Source: Rhizophagus irregularis | Lineage: Eukaryota; Glomeromycota; Glomeromycetes; Glomerales; Glomeraceae | Assembly (NCBI RefSeq): GCF_026210795.1 | Contig: NC_089441.1 | Location: 496,001-560,000 of the forward strand | Direction of reading: 5' to 3' | DNA length: 64,000 bases | Shown here: positions 29,691 through 42,118 of the stretch, piece by piece | How the letters are laid out: the number at the start of each line of letters is the position of its first letter | Numbering within the stretch: the first letter of the stretch is position 1 | Position numbers and translations under genes: made by a program | The notes under the pieces: generated by a model | The model's database searches: none | What the model was told of the DNA's origin: nothing | What the model saw: the letters and a program-made list of their open reading frames with translations, nothing else

Positions 29691-29699
29691 TGATAAAAA

Positions 29700-30889
29700 A
29701 AAAATTATTTTTACTTAAACAAATCCACCTTAGATTATATCTTATTTGACAAAATAATTTATTAATTGGTTCTCGATTCCTTCGAAAACGAGTAATAAAG
29801 GTTTTGAAGATTATATGAACAGACAATATAAACAATGAACAATATAAAAAAAAATAACCGGGAAAGGAAACAGTAATTGGCGTAAATAACAACAATAATA
29901 AATGGACAATTATTTTTTTTTAATATTTAAAGGATATGACAAGGTGAATAAAATTTTTTCTCTACCATTATGTCTTGATGGTCTTTTTATATATTTCTCA
30001 TAATTTATTCACTCTTTAAAAATTTCTTCACGCTCAATGTATGGCATTTATATTATAAAAAATTGAATAATTTTTTTTGTCAATATATATTCATATTTTA
30101 ATTTATTTTTTGAAAATATTAATTAATTATTAATACTCTATTCTTTTCTATATTTTAGAACTATTGCTAAAAGCAAAAAAAATTAAAAAAAATCATGTGA
30201 AGAATATTATGATGGGAAGGTATATTTAGATAATTAAGAAACCAATCGATAAATTCTAAATTTAATTGTGGGGAAATTTATTTCTTATTTTCTTATTTTA
30301 TTTTATTCGAAAAAAAAAAATATGTATGTTATTATTTTGAAAAGCCAAAATTTACTTCTTTTTCTTTCCTTTTGATAAATTGAACATTAAGAATTTTTTA
30401 AGTGAAACATGTTAAATTAAGTAAGTATATATGATATAATTTAGTTATAGAATTTTTTATGATTTATTAAATTAAGAAATTTAAGTATCAACTTGTTGAA
30501 ACTTGTGAATTACTGGAATGTTTTTCACTTTATTTCATCATTTAATAATAATTTTTTTTAGGAGGTAACTTGATATATACAAGACTTTGGACGATATTCG
30601 GTTTGTTAATCGGGTATTGCAAAAAAGTACAAAAATACACGTGAAAGATTTTGATACAAAAAATAGAAATGTTGTTTGTCGATTTTAGAAATATTGAAAC
30701 AGTTTACTAATCAAAATTTATTAATAGGTAAGTTTTACATAAATAAACAATAGAACAAAGAAAAAACTTTTGACAAAATTAATAATGGTAAAGATAAACA
30801 ATAATAGCTGATAATCACAATATGATGGAGATTATATTTAATTGGAAATAATAAAAATAAATAGATTTTGACATAAATAATAATTGATC
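29700..30889. other. AT-rich spacer, no gene seen
   Basis: No frame with family resemblance, no terminal repeats. Confidence 0.4.
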
Positions 30890-32440
30890 GTTGGTAATTG
30901 GTAAATTATATTTTGTAATTTATCGTAGTATAAGTTATTTTGTATTTTCTGTGCGTTGTTCTACGAAACATTCGTTCCCATGGAAGTTGATCATCAAAAC
31001 ACTAGCAATGTATATTAATGTTTATTCCTTTTTGGTTGGATCTGTTTGGCCAAAATAGGAAAATATTTCTGTAAAACTTTATTTCTTATTTCTATAAAAG
31101 TATTCCTATTTTCATTTCGATTTATATTTAGATTGAATGTTAGATTATGTCGCCTCACCCTCCCTTCCATATGATCGCATGTCATATAAATAAAAAAGAA
31201 ATTTATTTCGTATATCGAGGATCGAAATTTTTTTTTTGTATATAAGAAATTATCTAAGATGTAAATGTATCGTTTTTGACCCACCACGCGGTGCTAACTT
31301 GACCCGCATAAAGCATAATATATTTTAACAATAAGTTACCACCAGTTTGGCATCAAAGTTACTTTTTTGGAAAAACTCGGCTTATCATTTCCATTTTAGT
31401 TTTAATTGATTTACAAATTGTAATGATATGTTACAGTGCTGAGCGTTTGAGGTTTTTTTTCTTTTCTCCTTTCCATACAATCAACCGATTTTTTACTTGT
31501 AAGTTATATGAGTTTGGTGCTTTCTAAGAAGTATTTCTTTTTTTTTTCTATTTTTTTTTATTTAATATACATTCTTTTTTTCATATGATTATAAATTTTT
31601 CATGGATAAATAACGTAATATATTATTTGTTCGACATGAAAAAAAATTTTTAAAATTTTTTTATTTCGTAAATATAAATAAATTATATCCTATTTGTATC
31701 GAAAGTAATGGTAATGATGAAAAATGTTTTTTTGATGAATACCTCTATAAGGAAGTATAAGATAATGTTATGTAAGAACATAGTTTATGTCATCTGGAAA
31801 ATGTTAATTTTAAGAGAAAAAGCGTGAGAGATTTCTCCTTTGGTTATCATTCCTTTGTGATTGTGGTGGAGCCACTTTTTTTTTTTCATGAGAAAAAATT
31901 TCGTATTACTTTGGATTGCTTTTTTTTTCAAAAAAAAAGAGATTTGGAATTTGAAAAAGGTATATAAAACAAAATATTTCCTACTTTTTCCATACTTTAC
32001 TTAACAAAATTCACTAAAATCTCGACCATTACCTAGATTACACGGTCAAAGAAATCATTCGAGAATAGATAATAGTATGCGACCAAGGTCATTAACTTAA
32101 GGTCAAGATCTGACCAACCTAAATTGACGATTTTGAGAATGGTGATGTCATATTTTTGAAAGAAAAATTTTTGTGGGATGTCCTGGGTGGTATTCTGTAA
32201 GTATCCAAATTTTTCAATGTTTTTAATGTGTAAATGATTCTCTCCCTTTGCTGATTTCGCCTTTTAACAACACTAAAGTCAATTCATGAAAAATTTAGAT
32301 TTTGATACGATGCCATCAATCAGATTAAATATAATGGATGGCGGTAGGCGGGTAGGGAGATAAGTAATGTAGATGGAAAATTGATGTTGGATTTTTTGCG
32401 ATCGCGAATCTTGTGAATTCTGGGTTGAGATAAGACACGA
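30890..32440. repeat. Imperfect segmental duplication, arm II
   Basis: Partner of 24781-28250. It lacks the retrocopy and MITE of arm I and so gives both empty sites. It carries the paired TATATAAAA at 31961 and the GTGAATTCTGGGTTGAGATA motif near 32412. Confidence 0.7.
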
Positions 32441-32913
32441 CCCTAATCTTTGGTACCTTTCCAATAAGACCAATTCCATTAACCAAGCAACGAGATCCAC
32501 GGTTATGCTTAGCATTAGATGGAAACATTTTCTCACCTATATAGCTTTCAGCAGATGTTGTTCTTGGGATAATATTGAAATATCTCACCTTGACATATTC
32601 GCGTTCATGAATCATGATTGACCAGTTTCAGAATAAAAGAGATTGGCTAATATCCAATACGAATCTGTACCTATTCTCTTGACTCTTCAATAAGCTCCCC
32701 TTGCTATCAGAGATATTATTAAATTTTACATCTTAATCAAATAATACATAATAATTATTTTTATAATTCGCTATTACTTGCAAGTTTTAATCTATTATTT
32801 ACCATTTTTATATAAAAACTTATTATTAAATATTATATATACTGTAAATAAAATTTTTTTCAATATACTTATTTTATTACATGAAATCTTCAATAAAATA
32901 AAATAAAATAAAA

Positions 32914-33021
32914 TCACAAATTTACTTTACGATCTGCGTGTCCATTCCAAGTAATAATGGCGCCGTAGCTGCCGTCCTTGGAAAGATCTACTCTAAATGT
33001 ATCCAGGGGATTATTGAACAT
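32914..33021 (-). pseudogene. Short coding-like exon (ITWNGHAD motif)
   Basis: A 35-codon frame starts MFNNPLDTFRVDLSKDGSYG and ends with ITWNGHADRK-x-NL. Codon use and composition look protein-like. A degraded relative lies on the minus strand at about 29368-29420 (ITW, then ADDPTG in another frame), at the same relative place in the duplicated block. Family unknown; probably the remaining exon of a duplicated gene. Confidence 0.4.
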
Positions 33022-33029
33022 TTACCCCG

Positions 33030-34263
33030 GATGTAAAGATGATCATTGAATTTCTACACCGGATGTTATATAAACTCCTCCAAGCTTTGGCACGTGGTAT
33101 AAAGTGTGGCGTCTAAATTTTGATTGGTTGATCTTGTGTAACATTTAACTTTTGAAAAAAAAATAATAAACTTTTTTTAATATTTAAGTAACTAAATAAA
33201 ATGAATTTTTTAAGTTTAAATAGTTTTATTATATTTTTATTGAATAATACTGTAAACAATACAGAAAAATATACAGAAAAATTTTTACTTTATATATTTA
33301 TGAATTATGAGATAAAAAATTTATTTTTTCTTTGTTTTTTTTAAAAAAATTCTCTGTATAAATGATAAAGTAACATATACTCTAATTAAAAATATACAAG
33401 TTTGTGTTATTTATACAAAAAAATGTTAAAATATATAAAATTAATATATATAAATACTTTAATACTTGCTAAAACAAACTTTAAAAATTTCAAAGAAATG
33501 TAAAACATTATATTAATATTTATTATTTATAATATATAAAAATAATAAAAAAAATAAATGAAAAGAAAAGACAGTATTTATAATATAGATTTCCAAGGTT
33601 TTCAAAAAATAAAAATGTATAATGAAATAGGTGAATAGGTGAGTTAATATTTGATATGAGAAAAAAATTATTTATTAATATCGCATCAAATACAGCTACA
33701 TTATGGATTATATACCTGAGCTTTTTTTTGTTAATTGGTTATTATTATGGGATATATATATTATTCATTATTCCTTTTTTTTATCACTAGTCGAAATAGG
33801 ACAATTCAGCCTAAATTTGACCAGGTCGAATATAGGTTGAATAATGATCTAACCTGTGTTAAATTAAGGTCAAATTTTTGGGTGCATTTAGGGTGCCAAT
33901 CATGTTATATTCGAAAAGAATATTTGACTAATATTAGACTTTAATTTTACTATCATTCGACTAGTATTAATAATTTATTTGACTAGCATTAGTAATTTAT
34001 TGGACTTAAATTTTAAGCCAAATTATGAACTATTGGTAGTAAATTTTTTACTGAAATGTTTCTGAATTTATTCATTTTATTAGATATTTGCATTATATTA
34101 TTACAAATTATACTATCTATTTTAATTCTACTCATAATATCTATTATAAAGACTAATTTATTTGCAAAATTCACCAGAAATTGTTCAACAAAAAAGCTGA
34201 TTTTTCCTACAAAAAAGAAAATAATGTTAAAAAAAAGTATTAAATAGTGTTTTGAGAAAAATT
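33030..34263. other. AT-rich spacer, no gene seen
   Basis: A few frames of 60-85 codons rich in Ile, Phe and Asn, typical of AT-rich noise. Confidence 0.4.
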
Positions 34264-36620
34264 TCAAAACTTGCCTGTATTCATTAAATATCCCAGATTT
34301 GGCTGTCCAAGGAACTGATATCTACAAAAAAAAAATAAAATAGAAAAAAAATGAAAGTTTCAAATTTTTGAATCAAAACTTACCATATCGGCATATCTAA
34401 GTTCCAAAGCTGAAAGAATCAATACTTACAAAAAAAAAGAGAAATTAAAAAAAAAATAAAAAATAAAAAAATGTAAGTTTTGCTTTGAAACTTACCAATT
34501 CATTCTGAAGCCAAGTGGCATCCAATATCAAGAAATCCAACTAAAGTCCAATGCTGAAGGAACTAAATACCTATAAAAAAAAGATAAAATTAAAAAAACA
34601 AACTAAAAAAATTATTAAATAAGTTTTGAATAGAACTTACCATATTGGCATAATAATAAAAAAAACCAAGATTCGTACTTATGAATCTTGGTTCTTCTTC
34701 AGAAGCCCTGAAAGCTAAAAAAAAAAGAAAGAACAGTTATTAGTAACTGTTCATAATATTAAAAAAAAATAAAAAAAATAAAACCAAGATTTCTTACTTA
34801 TGAATCTTTGGTTTTTTCCCATTCTTCTGAACACAGAAATCCACCTGATCCTAAAAAAAGAAAAGAACGGTTAGTAAACCATTCATATATTAAAAAAAAT
34901 AAAAAAAAAGAATCAAAGATTCATACTTACTTATGAATCTTAGTTTCTTGGTTTTTCATTCTTCGGAAGCCCACTTAATCCTAAAAAAAGAAAAGAACGG
35001 TTATTAGTAACTGTTTATTAATATTAAAAAAAAACAAAAAAAAGAACCAAGATTCGTAGTTACTTATAAATCTTGGTTCCACTTTTTTCAAAGATCAGAA
35101 GCCCACCCGAAACCTAAAAAAAAGAAAGAACGGTTTTTAGTAACCGTTCATTAATATTAAAAAAATATAAAAAAAATAAACTAAGATTCGTACTTACTTA
35201 TGAATCTTGGTTTCTTGGTTTTCCGTTCTTCAGAAGCCTACCTGATCCTAAAAAAAAGAAAAAAACGGTTAGTAAACTGTTCATATATTAAAAAAAAAAT
35301 ATATAAAAAATAAACCAAGATTCGTACTTATGAATCTTGGTTCCTATTTCCCAAAGGTCAGAAGCCCGCCTGATCCTAGAAAAAAAAGAAAAAGAACGGT
35401 TATTAGTAACTGTTCATAATATTCATAATATTAAAAAAAAAATAAAAAAAACTAAGATTCGTACCTTGGCTTTTTTTGTCTTTCAGAAGTTCATCCCCTT
35501 TTATTTTCCCTTTCGTTTCCCCTTTCATTTTCTCTTTCCTTTCATTTTACCCTCGTTTATATTTACCCTTTCTTTTTCATTTTTCATTTTTCTTTTCATT
35601 TTTCCCTTTTGTTTTACCTTTCCTTTTAGTTTTTTCTTTCATTTTACCCTTCCCTTTGTTTTACCCTTTCGTTTTTCCCTTTCACTTTTTCACTTTCATT
35701 TTACCCTTTCCCTTTCACCTCATTAAACAAAAGAGTGATTCAATTAAAGATTTATTCAGATAATACTATATTATTAAGATTGATCAATATAATGACTACT
35801 CATTAATTTAATTTGATTTCCAAAAATTCTTGTAGAGATCATAAGCTTTATTTTACCTTTCATTTTTCTGACCTATAAAAAAAATAAGAATAGTTAGTAA
35901 TAACCATTCCAAAATATTAAAAAAGAAAAAAAACAAAACCAAGATTCGTATATATTTACGAATCTTGGTTCTTTTCCGTTCTTTGGAACTAGGAAGCCTG
36001 CCTAAAACCTAAAAAATAAAAGAATGGTTGTAACCGTTCATAATATTTTTTTAAAAAAATAAAAAAAAAATCCAAGATTCTTATGAATCTTTAGAATTTT
36101 CTTGTTCTTCAGAATACGGAAGCCCCTCCTGAGACACTGAACCTATAAAAATAAAAGAAAAAGAATGGTTAATAACCGTTCATAATATTAAAAAATAACA
36201 AAAAAAATAACCAAGTTTCGAACTTACGAAACTTGGTTTTTTCCATTCTTCAGAAATCGCCCAAAAGCTGAAATTAAAAAAAAGTAAAAAAGAATGGTTT
36301 ATAGTATTAACCGTTCATATTTAATTAAAAAGACAAAAAAAAAATCCAAAGAATTTGTACTTATGAATCTTTGGATTTCTATATTTCAGAAGACCAGCCG
36401 AGAACTGAACCTAAAAAAAAGTAAAAAAGAATGGTTAGTATTAACCGTTTATATTTTATTAAAAAAAAATAAAAAAAAACTCCAAAGAATTTGTACTTAT
36501 GAATCTTTGGGTTTCTGTACTTCAGAAGCCCACCCGAGCCTTTTAAATGGACATCTTGAATTTAAAAAAGAAAAAAATGAAAATGTTAGTAAAATGTTTC
36601 GTTAAAAAAAGTAAAAATTT
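34264..36620 (-). repeat. Tandem array 1: 115-135-bp units with two hairpins and splice-like signals
   Basis: About 14 units. On the minus strand each has a poly-T stretch ending TTTTTTTTAG and a block of usually 50 or 53 nt (consensus near GATCAGGTGGGCTTCTGAAG, then AAACCAAGATTCATAA). A GTAAGTACGAATC- or GTACGAATC-like sequence follows, then a spacer with the hairpin GAACAGTTA-ttag-TAACTGTTC. The GTA lies in the loop of a stem AACCAAGATTC/GAATCTTGGTT. Stem arms change together between units, for example AACCAAGTTTCG/CGAAACTTGGTT at 36208-36237 and TCCAAAGA/TCTTTGGA at 36340-36370. The blocks are not open in a common frame, so protein coding is unlikely. The three leftmost units (34264-34640) are the most divergent. 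Confidence 0.75.
35495..35728 (+). repeat. Pyrimidine tract (TTTCCCTTTCGTTT)n inside array 1
   Basis: Repeats of a 10-18-bp pyrimidine word (TTTTACCCTTTCGTTTTTC and variants) interrupt one array unit. They give open frames of Phe, Pro and Ser, an artefact of composition. Confidence 0.75.
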
Positions 36621-37431
36621 GAAGGTATATGTATACCTTTGAAAGAGATAAGTGATGAAAGGAAAGGAGAAGTAAGCTACTCATTTCAGGTGCAGTGGAG
36701 GAGGAAACAGGTGTATTGGTTTTAATCATAGCGCTTTTATAGAGAAAATTTGCAAATGAAAAAATGTGTTACATTATGTCATGCAATAAAATTTTAATTT
36801 TACTTTTACAAAAATATTAAATGTTAATTTACTTATGTGAGGAATTCTCCTGTCACACAGACTTGCCATAGAACGTGATCTTGCAAAACTATCATATATA
36901 CGTGATGCTCTTCGATAAAAAACATTTTACTATTAAAAATTAACCACAATTTATATTAGGCAATTATATATAGAAAAATATTTAAAATACATTTATAGAT
37001 TTTTTATGATGTGTAACAAAATCATTTCAACAGCGCAGTAAATTATGATAATTTTGGCCAGTACTATTTGTCAAAATTTCACTTCTTTTAGATAATAAAT
37101 TATTGGTCAATAATATTATTGTTAATCAGTAAAATTTCAGTGTAATAAAGTTAACTCTTCTGATTATTTTCTAGAATTTCTAACTATCACCGGGGATGAT
37201 GATCACTGGTGACTGAAATTATGATGATTGACCAGCATTAAAAAAATATAGTGCCGGTAAAAATCGATAATTCTGGCCAACGGTGATGATCCCTCAAAGT
37301 AAAAATCAATTTTCTAATTTGTATTTATATTAAAATAATTTAATGTATAATCCTTATCAATTTGCGAAGCAGCATAAGCAGCATAGCATCATATCTATAT
37401 ACCAGGTTCAATAAAATTATTAGATTATATA
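36621..37431. other. AT-rich spacer, no gene seen
   Basis: It contains a small foldback near 37187-37285 (TCACCGGGGATGATGATCAC and GGCCAACGGTGATGATCC). Nothing else recognised. Confidence 0.4.
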
Positions 37432-37659
37432 TCAGTCACTGGACATTTCCGGCAACAGGAATGTCAAATGGATTTACTAATTAAATATGCAGATTGTCAA
37501 TCACTTTTTTTACTATGATTTGTTAGTAAATATTCAAAATTCTGGTTTTTTCTTACATGTAAACTTTAATTTTTATCCAATAAATATGCGCAAAAAATTT
37601 TTTTTTCTTACTCTCTAAGTTCTAACTGACTATGGCAAGTGGTAGTGGTCAAAAGTGCG

Positions 37660-37830
37660 TAGCAAAACATAGCGTGTACATGCTACAAAACATAGCGTAT
37701 ACATGTTATCTTTTACGGCGGGTTACCCCTGTTCTGTTGGATTAACCTGTCAATTTCAGGGGTAACCCACCATAAAAAACAGCGTGTATACGCTACATAA
37801 TTTAACGTGTATACGCTTTATATTATAACG
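37660..37830. repeat. ACATAGCGTGTACATGCTAC subrepeats and GGGTTACCCCTG palindrome, left arm
   Basis: Words of the type AACATAGCGTGTACATGCTA recur four times around a large imperfect palindrome, CGGCGGGTTACCCCTG to CAGGGGTAACCCACCATAA. The same set reappears inverted at 40200-40350. Confidence 0.65.
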
Positions 37831-38478
37831 GTTTATTAATTTATTTTGGATCAAATTTTAAAATTTTCAAGGGATTGAATACCCGCTGCTTCACATATCA
37901 GGTACCCGCTGCTTCACACATTGGGTACCCGCCATTTAATTTTTTTTTTAAAAAAATTTTTTTTTTTTTCTTGGCTTTTTTTTATAAACAAATTTTGTAG
38001 AGAATTTTTATTTTTAATATAGGCAAAGGCTTTGTTTGATAGAATTTCATTGGGAATTTTTTTAATAAGAAGATTTTTTTTGATAAAAAATTTCATTAGA
38101 AAATTTTTTTTATTGATAGGGACATTTCTGGGTTTTTTTTTTTATGCATAATTTCGTTAAAAACTTTTATTTGATAGAAATTTCATTGGAGAATTTTTAA
38201 ATAAGATTTTTTTTTTTTTGTAGAAAATTATTTGAAGAATTTTTTTAATAGAGAAGATTTTTTTTTTGATAGATAATTTCGTTAGAAAATTTTTTAACAA
38301 GTGAAATTTTTTTTGATAGAGAATTTTGTTACGAATTTTTTTTAATTGAAGGAGTTTTCCTTAATAAAGAATTTCTTTTGGGAATTTTTTTAATAGGTGA
38401 AAGTATTTTTTGACAGAGAATTTTATTAGAGAATTTTTTTTTAATAGGGGGATTGTTTTTGATAGAGAATTTCATTAA

Positions 38479-39129
38479 TTGCCGATCCGTTTAAGAACGG
38501 CACTATCGTATATATAAAATACATATAGCTTTTAAATCTGACGCGCGTACAATGTAAAGTCATTCTTTTCCATAGTAAAGTTATAATTTTTTTAACATAT
38601 TATTTTTCCTTGGGTTTTTTTACATATATTATATGATTTTTATTAAAAAATATTGAGTTATCGCAGTTTTAGTATTTGTGAATTTATTGCCAACTATGCA
38701 ATTTTCGTTAAATTTCACCCCGCACATATAATGCTAAAAAAGTAAAAATTGTGCCAATATTAAACGAATTGACAATTAAATAATTAATAAATGGTTTTTT
38801 TTAGTAATTTAAAGTTGGTTGATTGTTACTATAAGCCATTTGTTGATATTTAAATATATTAATATAATAAAAAGTTATCAAAATTCGCATATAAAAGTTA
38901 AATCTGACGCGCGTGAAATGTAAAGTTGTTTTTTTCAATAATAAAGGTACAAATATTTTAGCATATTATTTTTTCTTGGGTTTTTTTATATATTATATAA
39001 TTTTTATTATATATAATGAATTATTCCCTTCTTTAGTATTATGTAGTTTTCTTACAATTGTGCAATTTTTGCTTAAATTTAACCGTTAATTAACCCTGAA
39101 AAAAGTGCCGATTTTAAACGGATCAGCAA
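38479..39129. mobile_element. TTAA-type MITE, copy 2 (piggyBac-like)
   Basis: Left end TTGCCGATCCGTTTAAGAAC, right end inverse TTGCTGATCCGTTTAAAATC. It is flanked by perfect TTAA at 38475-38478 and 39130-39133. The interior is a tandem duplication of about 370 bp, each part starting with AAATCTGACGCGCGT. TTAA duplications are diagnostic of piggyBac-type integration, though some other families also use TTAA. Confidence 0.75.
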
Positions 39130-39634
39130 TTAAAGAATTTTCTTAAATAGATTTTGCTGAGAATATTTTTTTTTTGATAGAAATTTCATCATAGAATTTT
39201 TTTTTGATAGATAATTTCGTTAGTATAAATTTTTTTAACAGGGAGATTTTTTTTGATAGAGAATTTCGGTAAAGATTTTTTTTTTTTAATAGGAGAGGAG
39301 TTTTTTTTTTAGTATAGAAATTCTTTTGAGAATTTTTTTTAATAGGTGGTAAGAATCTTTGAATTTTTCTTTAATCGGGATATTTTTTTGATTGAGAATT
39401 CATTAGAGAATTGTTTGTTGAAAAATTTTTTTATTTTTTTGATGGAGAATTTTGTTTAGAAATCTTAATAGAAAATTTTATTGAAAATAGTTTTTTTTAA
39501 TAAGTGTATCGAGAATTTTGGCTTGAAAATTTTTTTTAATAAAGAATTTCATTAGAGATCTTTTTTTTATAAAAAATTGATTGAAAATTTATTGGAAAAT
39601 TTTTTATTAAATTTACAATTTTAATAAATTTTTA

Positions 39635-39835
39635 CTTCTCTTCATCTTCCCATCACTTCCTTTCATCTCCCATCGCTCCTTTTCGTCTCCCATTACTTCT
39701 CTTCGTCTACCATCACTCCTTTTCATCTCTCATTATGTCCTATTTCTCCTTTTTGTTTTCTATCACTTTTCATTACTCTTTTTTACTCCCTTTCATCTTC
39801 TATTACTTTTCATTACTCCACTGTTATTTCATTTT
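39635..39835 (+). repeat. Pyrimidine tandem repeat, ~25-bp unit
   Basis: CTTTTCATCTCCCATCACTC-type units occur about seven times with point changes. Confidence 0.65.
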
Positions 39836-40063
39836 TTTATTAGCATCTTTATCCTTGATCATTGTAATTTACTTATCTTTTTTATTTATTGTTATTGTTA
39901 ATTTTATTTGTACACTTCAATAAAAATAAATATGGTGATTTTTTTCTTTAAAATCGTAAATGTGTGACTTAAATTTTAATATTTGTCAAATAAAATTTCA
40001 TTAAATAAATAATTATCATTATTGATGTTTATCAAAAGTTAATATGCAGACTGCCAGTTCTTA

Positions 40064-40195
40064 TAATGGGTACCCGCCGTTTCTTATAACAGGTACCCGT
40101 CGTTTCTTATAGCGGGTACCTGCCATTTCTTATAATGGGTACCCGCTGTTTTTTATAACAGGTACCCACTGTTTCTTATAACGGGTACCTGTCAT
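40064..40195. repeat. Tandem GGGTACCCGCCGTTTCTTAT repeats (26 bp)
   Basis: Five or six units of about 26 bp with GGGTACC cores. Related single units lie at 37880-37935 on the other side of the composite element. Confidence 0.75.
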
Positions 40196-40587
40196 AACAT
40201 ATAACGTATATAACGCTATGAAATATAGCATATTAAATGCTATTTTTTGCAACAGGTTACCCCTGAAACAGACAGAACAGGGGTAACCCGCCGTGAAATA
40301 TAACGTATATGCGCTACAAAACATAGCATATACACGTTATGTTTTGCTACGCACTTTTGACCATGGCGGCTTTCCATAACTGACACGTCAATATAATTTT
40401 CCAAGGGTTGTTTATTAATAACAAGTTAGAAGAATCTCTACTTGAAGTTGGCTATTTTTTCGTTAAAATACTACAAAGTTACAAACATATAGAATATTTT
40501 TCAAACTATAAAAGCCAATTTAGCCTTCAAAATTATACTACTTCTATTTAAGATCTCATTTTTAAACGAAACTAATATTATTTTAAT

Positions 40588-40763
40588 TGATGGCCGACCC
40601 TCTCCATAGTGAATTTTTATATAGTGAATAATGCTATAATGAAGAAAAGTTTAGGTACAGATTTTTTTTATATATAATAAATTGACCCTCAGTATAGTGA
40701 ATTTCTCACTATAATGAATTTTAATCTCCAGCCCATAGGATTCACTATAGTGAGGGTGAACTG
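40588..40763. mobile_element. Degenerate pogo/Tigger-like MITE
   Basis: The right end reads TTCACTATAGTGAGGGTGAA then CTG, followed by TA. The left end GACCCTCTCCATAGTGAA is its imperfect inverse. Several ATAGTGAAT words lie inside. It is nested in the composite element. Confidence 0.55.
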
Positions 40764-41334
40764 TATAAATCTGATGTGGAAAATGGATAATAGAAAAAAG
40801 TTGTTGATTAGTGAATATTATTCTGAAACATGTAATTAGAAATTTATTTAAATTATTGATATTTTTTTAATAAAATTATATAAAAAAGTTGAATGTGAAG
40901 TTTAGAAGTGTCTGTAAACTAAACATTTTTTGGTTCTGACGCTTACTGTATAATAAGGAATTTACCTTCTCAGCTATTTATCAACAACGCACATCTAAAC
41001 TTCCAACCAAATTTTACAACAATAAAACTATACTAATAGTTGGTTCGTCACGTAAAAATCTCTTTGAAAGAACTAATATTGGCGGAAGGATCTCAGTTTA
41101 AAGGTTAAAAAGTCATAGAAAAACCTTATATAGTGAAATATTTAAGGAAGTGAGGTATTTTGATAAAATTAGTGTCATTTGAAAGTTCATATATGATACT
41201 TTTAATGTATTGTAAAAAAAGTTATATTTTGTTAAATCTTTGTCCCGTTCGAACTAAATGAAGATAGACTAATTTATGTAGTACAAAATTTTTAATTAGT
41301 GATTGGCGCTGCGCTGGAAATGTCCAGTGACTGA

Positions 41335-41689
41335 TATGTAGTTTTCAATTTATATACCAGTACGGTATCATTATTTTAATAGTCTCTCCTTAGTATTAGT
41401 ATTCACGTGGCTTGGCTTATTTGTCTTCAATGTCGAGATAAATATGCACTAGACGATTTGCGATTTGATAGTTAACCATGTAATATTCCTTCCTATCCAC
41501 CTACGTCATCTTTATTCACCCTTGCTTTTCCTTTTTTGATTATATCTCCTTTTATTTGTATCACTGATGCAAAAGTATTGATCTTGATATTGTATGACAT
41601 ATCTGTCATGTGAAGTTACGCGAAAAAAATTACTCCTTATGACATGTAATAATTTTATAATTTAAATAATTTAAATATTTATCTTTTTT
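41335..41689. other. Spacer, no gene seen
   Basis: No coding signal. Confidence 0.35.
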
Positions 41690-42118
41690 TTTTGTCTTCT
41701 TTTTTTTAGGTCTGTTTTCTCTCTTTTTTGTCTTCTTTTTTTAGGTCTGTTTTCTCTCTGTCTAGGTCTTCTCTTTATTCTTAGGCCCCTTTTCTTTACG
41801 TTTTCCTTTAGGTATGTGGGTTGTAGGTTTGTGTGTGTGGTTTATGTGTGGGTGGTGTGTATGTTTGTGTATTTCCTTTGCTCTTTCTCTCTCATCCCTT
41901 TCGTTTCCCTTTAGTTTTCGTTTTTCTCTTTCCCCTTTCCCTTCGTTTCCTTTCCCCTTCGTTTTCCCCTTTCCCCTTCGTTTCCCTTTCCCTTCGTTTT
42001 CCCCTTTCCGTCCCCTTCGTTTCCCTTTCCCCTTCGTTTTCCCCTTTCCCCTTCGTTTTCTCCTTTCCCTTTCGTTTTTCCCTTTCCCCTCTTCCTTTTG
42101 CTTTCCCCTTCCCCCCTG
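41690..42118 (+). repeat. 430-bp pyrimidine tract with repeated acceptor-like TTTTTTTAGGTCTG
   Basis: TCTTCTTTTTTTTAGGTCTG then TTTTCTCTCT occurs twice, then variants, then (CCCTTTCGTTTCCCTTTCC)n to 42118. The C-rich strand is + throughout, an extreme strand asymmetry. Open frames on both strands come from composition only. Confidence 0.75.

Larger units (their letters stand above)
37432..41334. mobile_element. Large TIR-bounded composite element (3.9 kb), TA duplication
   Basis: The termini TCAGTCACTGGACATTTCC (37432) and GGAAATGTCCAGTGACTGA (ending 41334) are perfect inverted repeats flanked by TA on both sides. A second, inner inverted pair of about 45 bp lies at about 37645-37690 and 40325-40368 (TGGTCAAAAGTGCGTAGCAA, then AACATA). 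The interior is low complexity: poly-T runs spaced by GATAGAGAATTTCATTAG-like words (37930-38470 and 39140-39600), GGGTACCCGC repeats, and nested MITEs. No transposase is seen. It is probably a non-autonomous Tc1/mariner/pogo-type element swollen by internal repeats. Confidence 0.6.

Noticed and set aside
35337-35763. Long open frames rich in Phe, Pro and Ser
   Set aside because: They come from the (TTTCCCTTTCGTTT)n pyrimidine tract, open in more than one frame, with no start context or family resemblance.
34264-36620. Array 1 as a protein gene of many 50-nt exons or mutually exclusive cassettes
   Set aside because: I checked several blocks in all three phases; most contain stops and no phase is open across units. 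Lengths of 50 or 53 nt would also rotate the frame. The splice-like design is kept as a finding without a coding claim.
34264-36620. CRISPR-like array
   Set aside because: Units are imperfect, spacers are low-complexity AT sequence, and the genome is eukaryotic.
37914-38096. Lys/Phe-rich 60-codon frame
   Set aside because: Lies in poly-T low-complexity sequence of the composite element.
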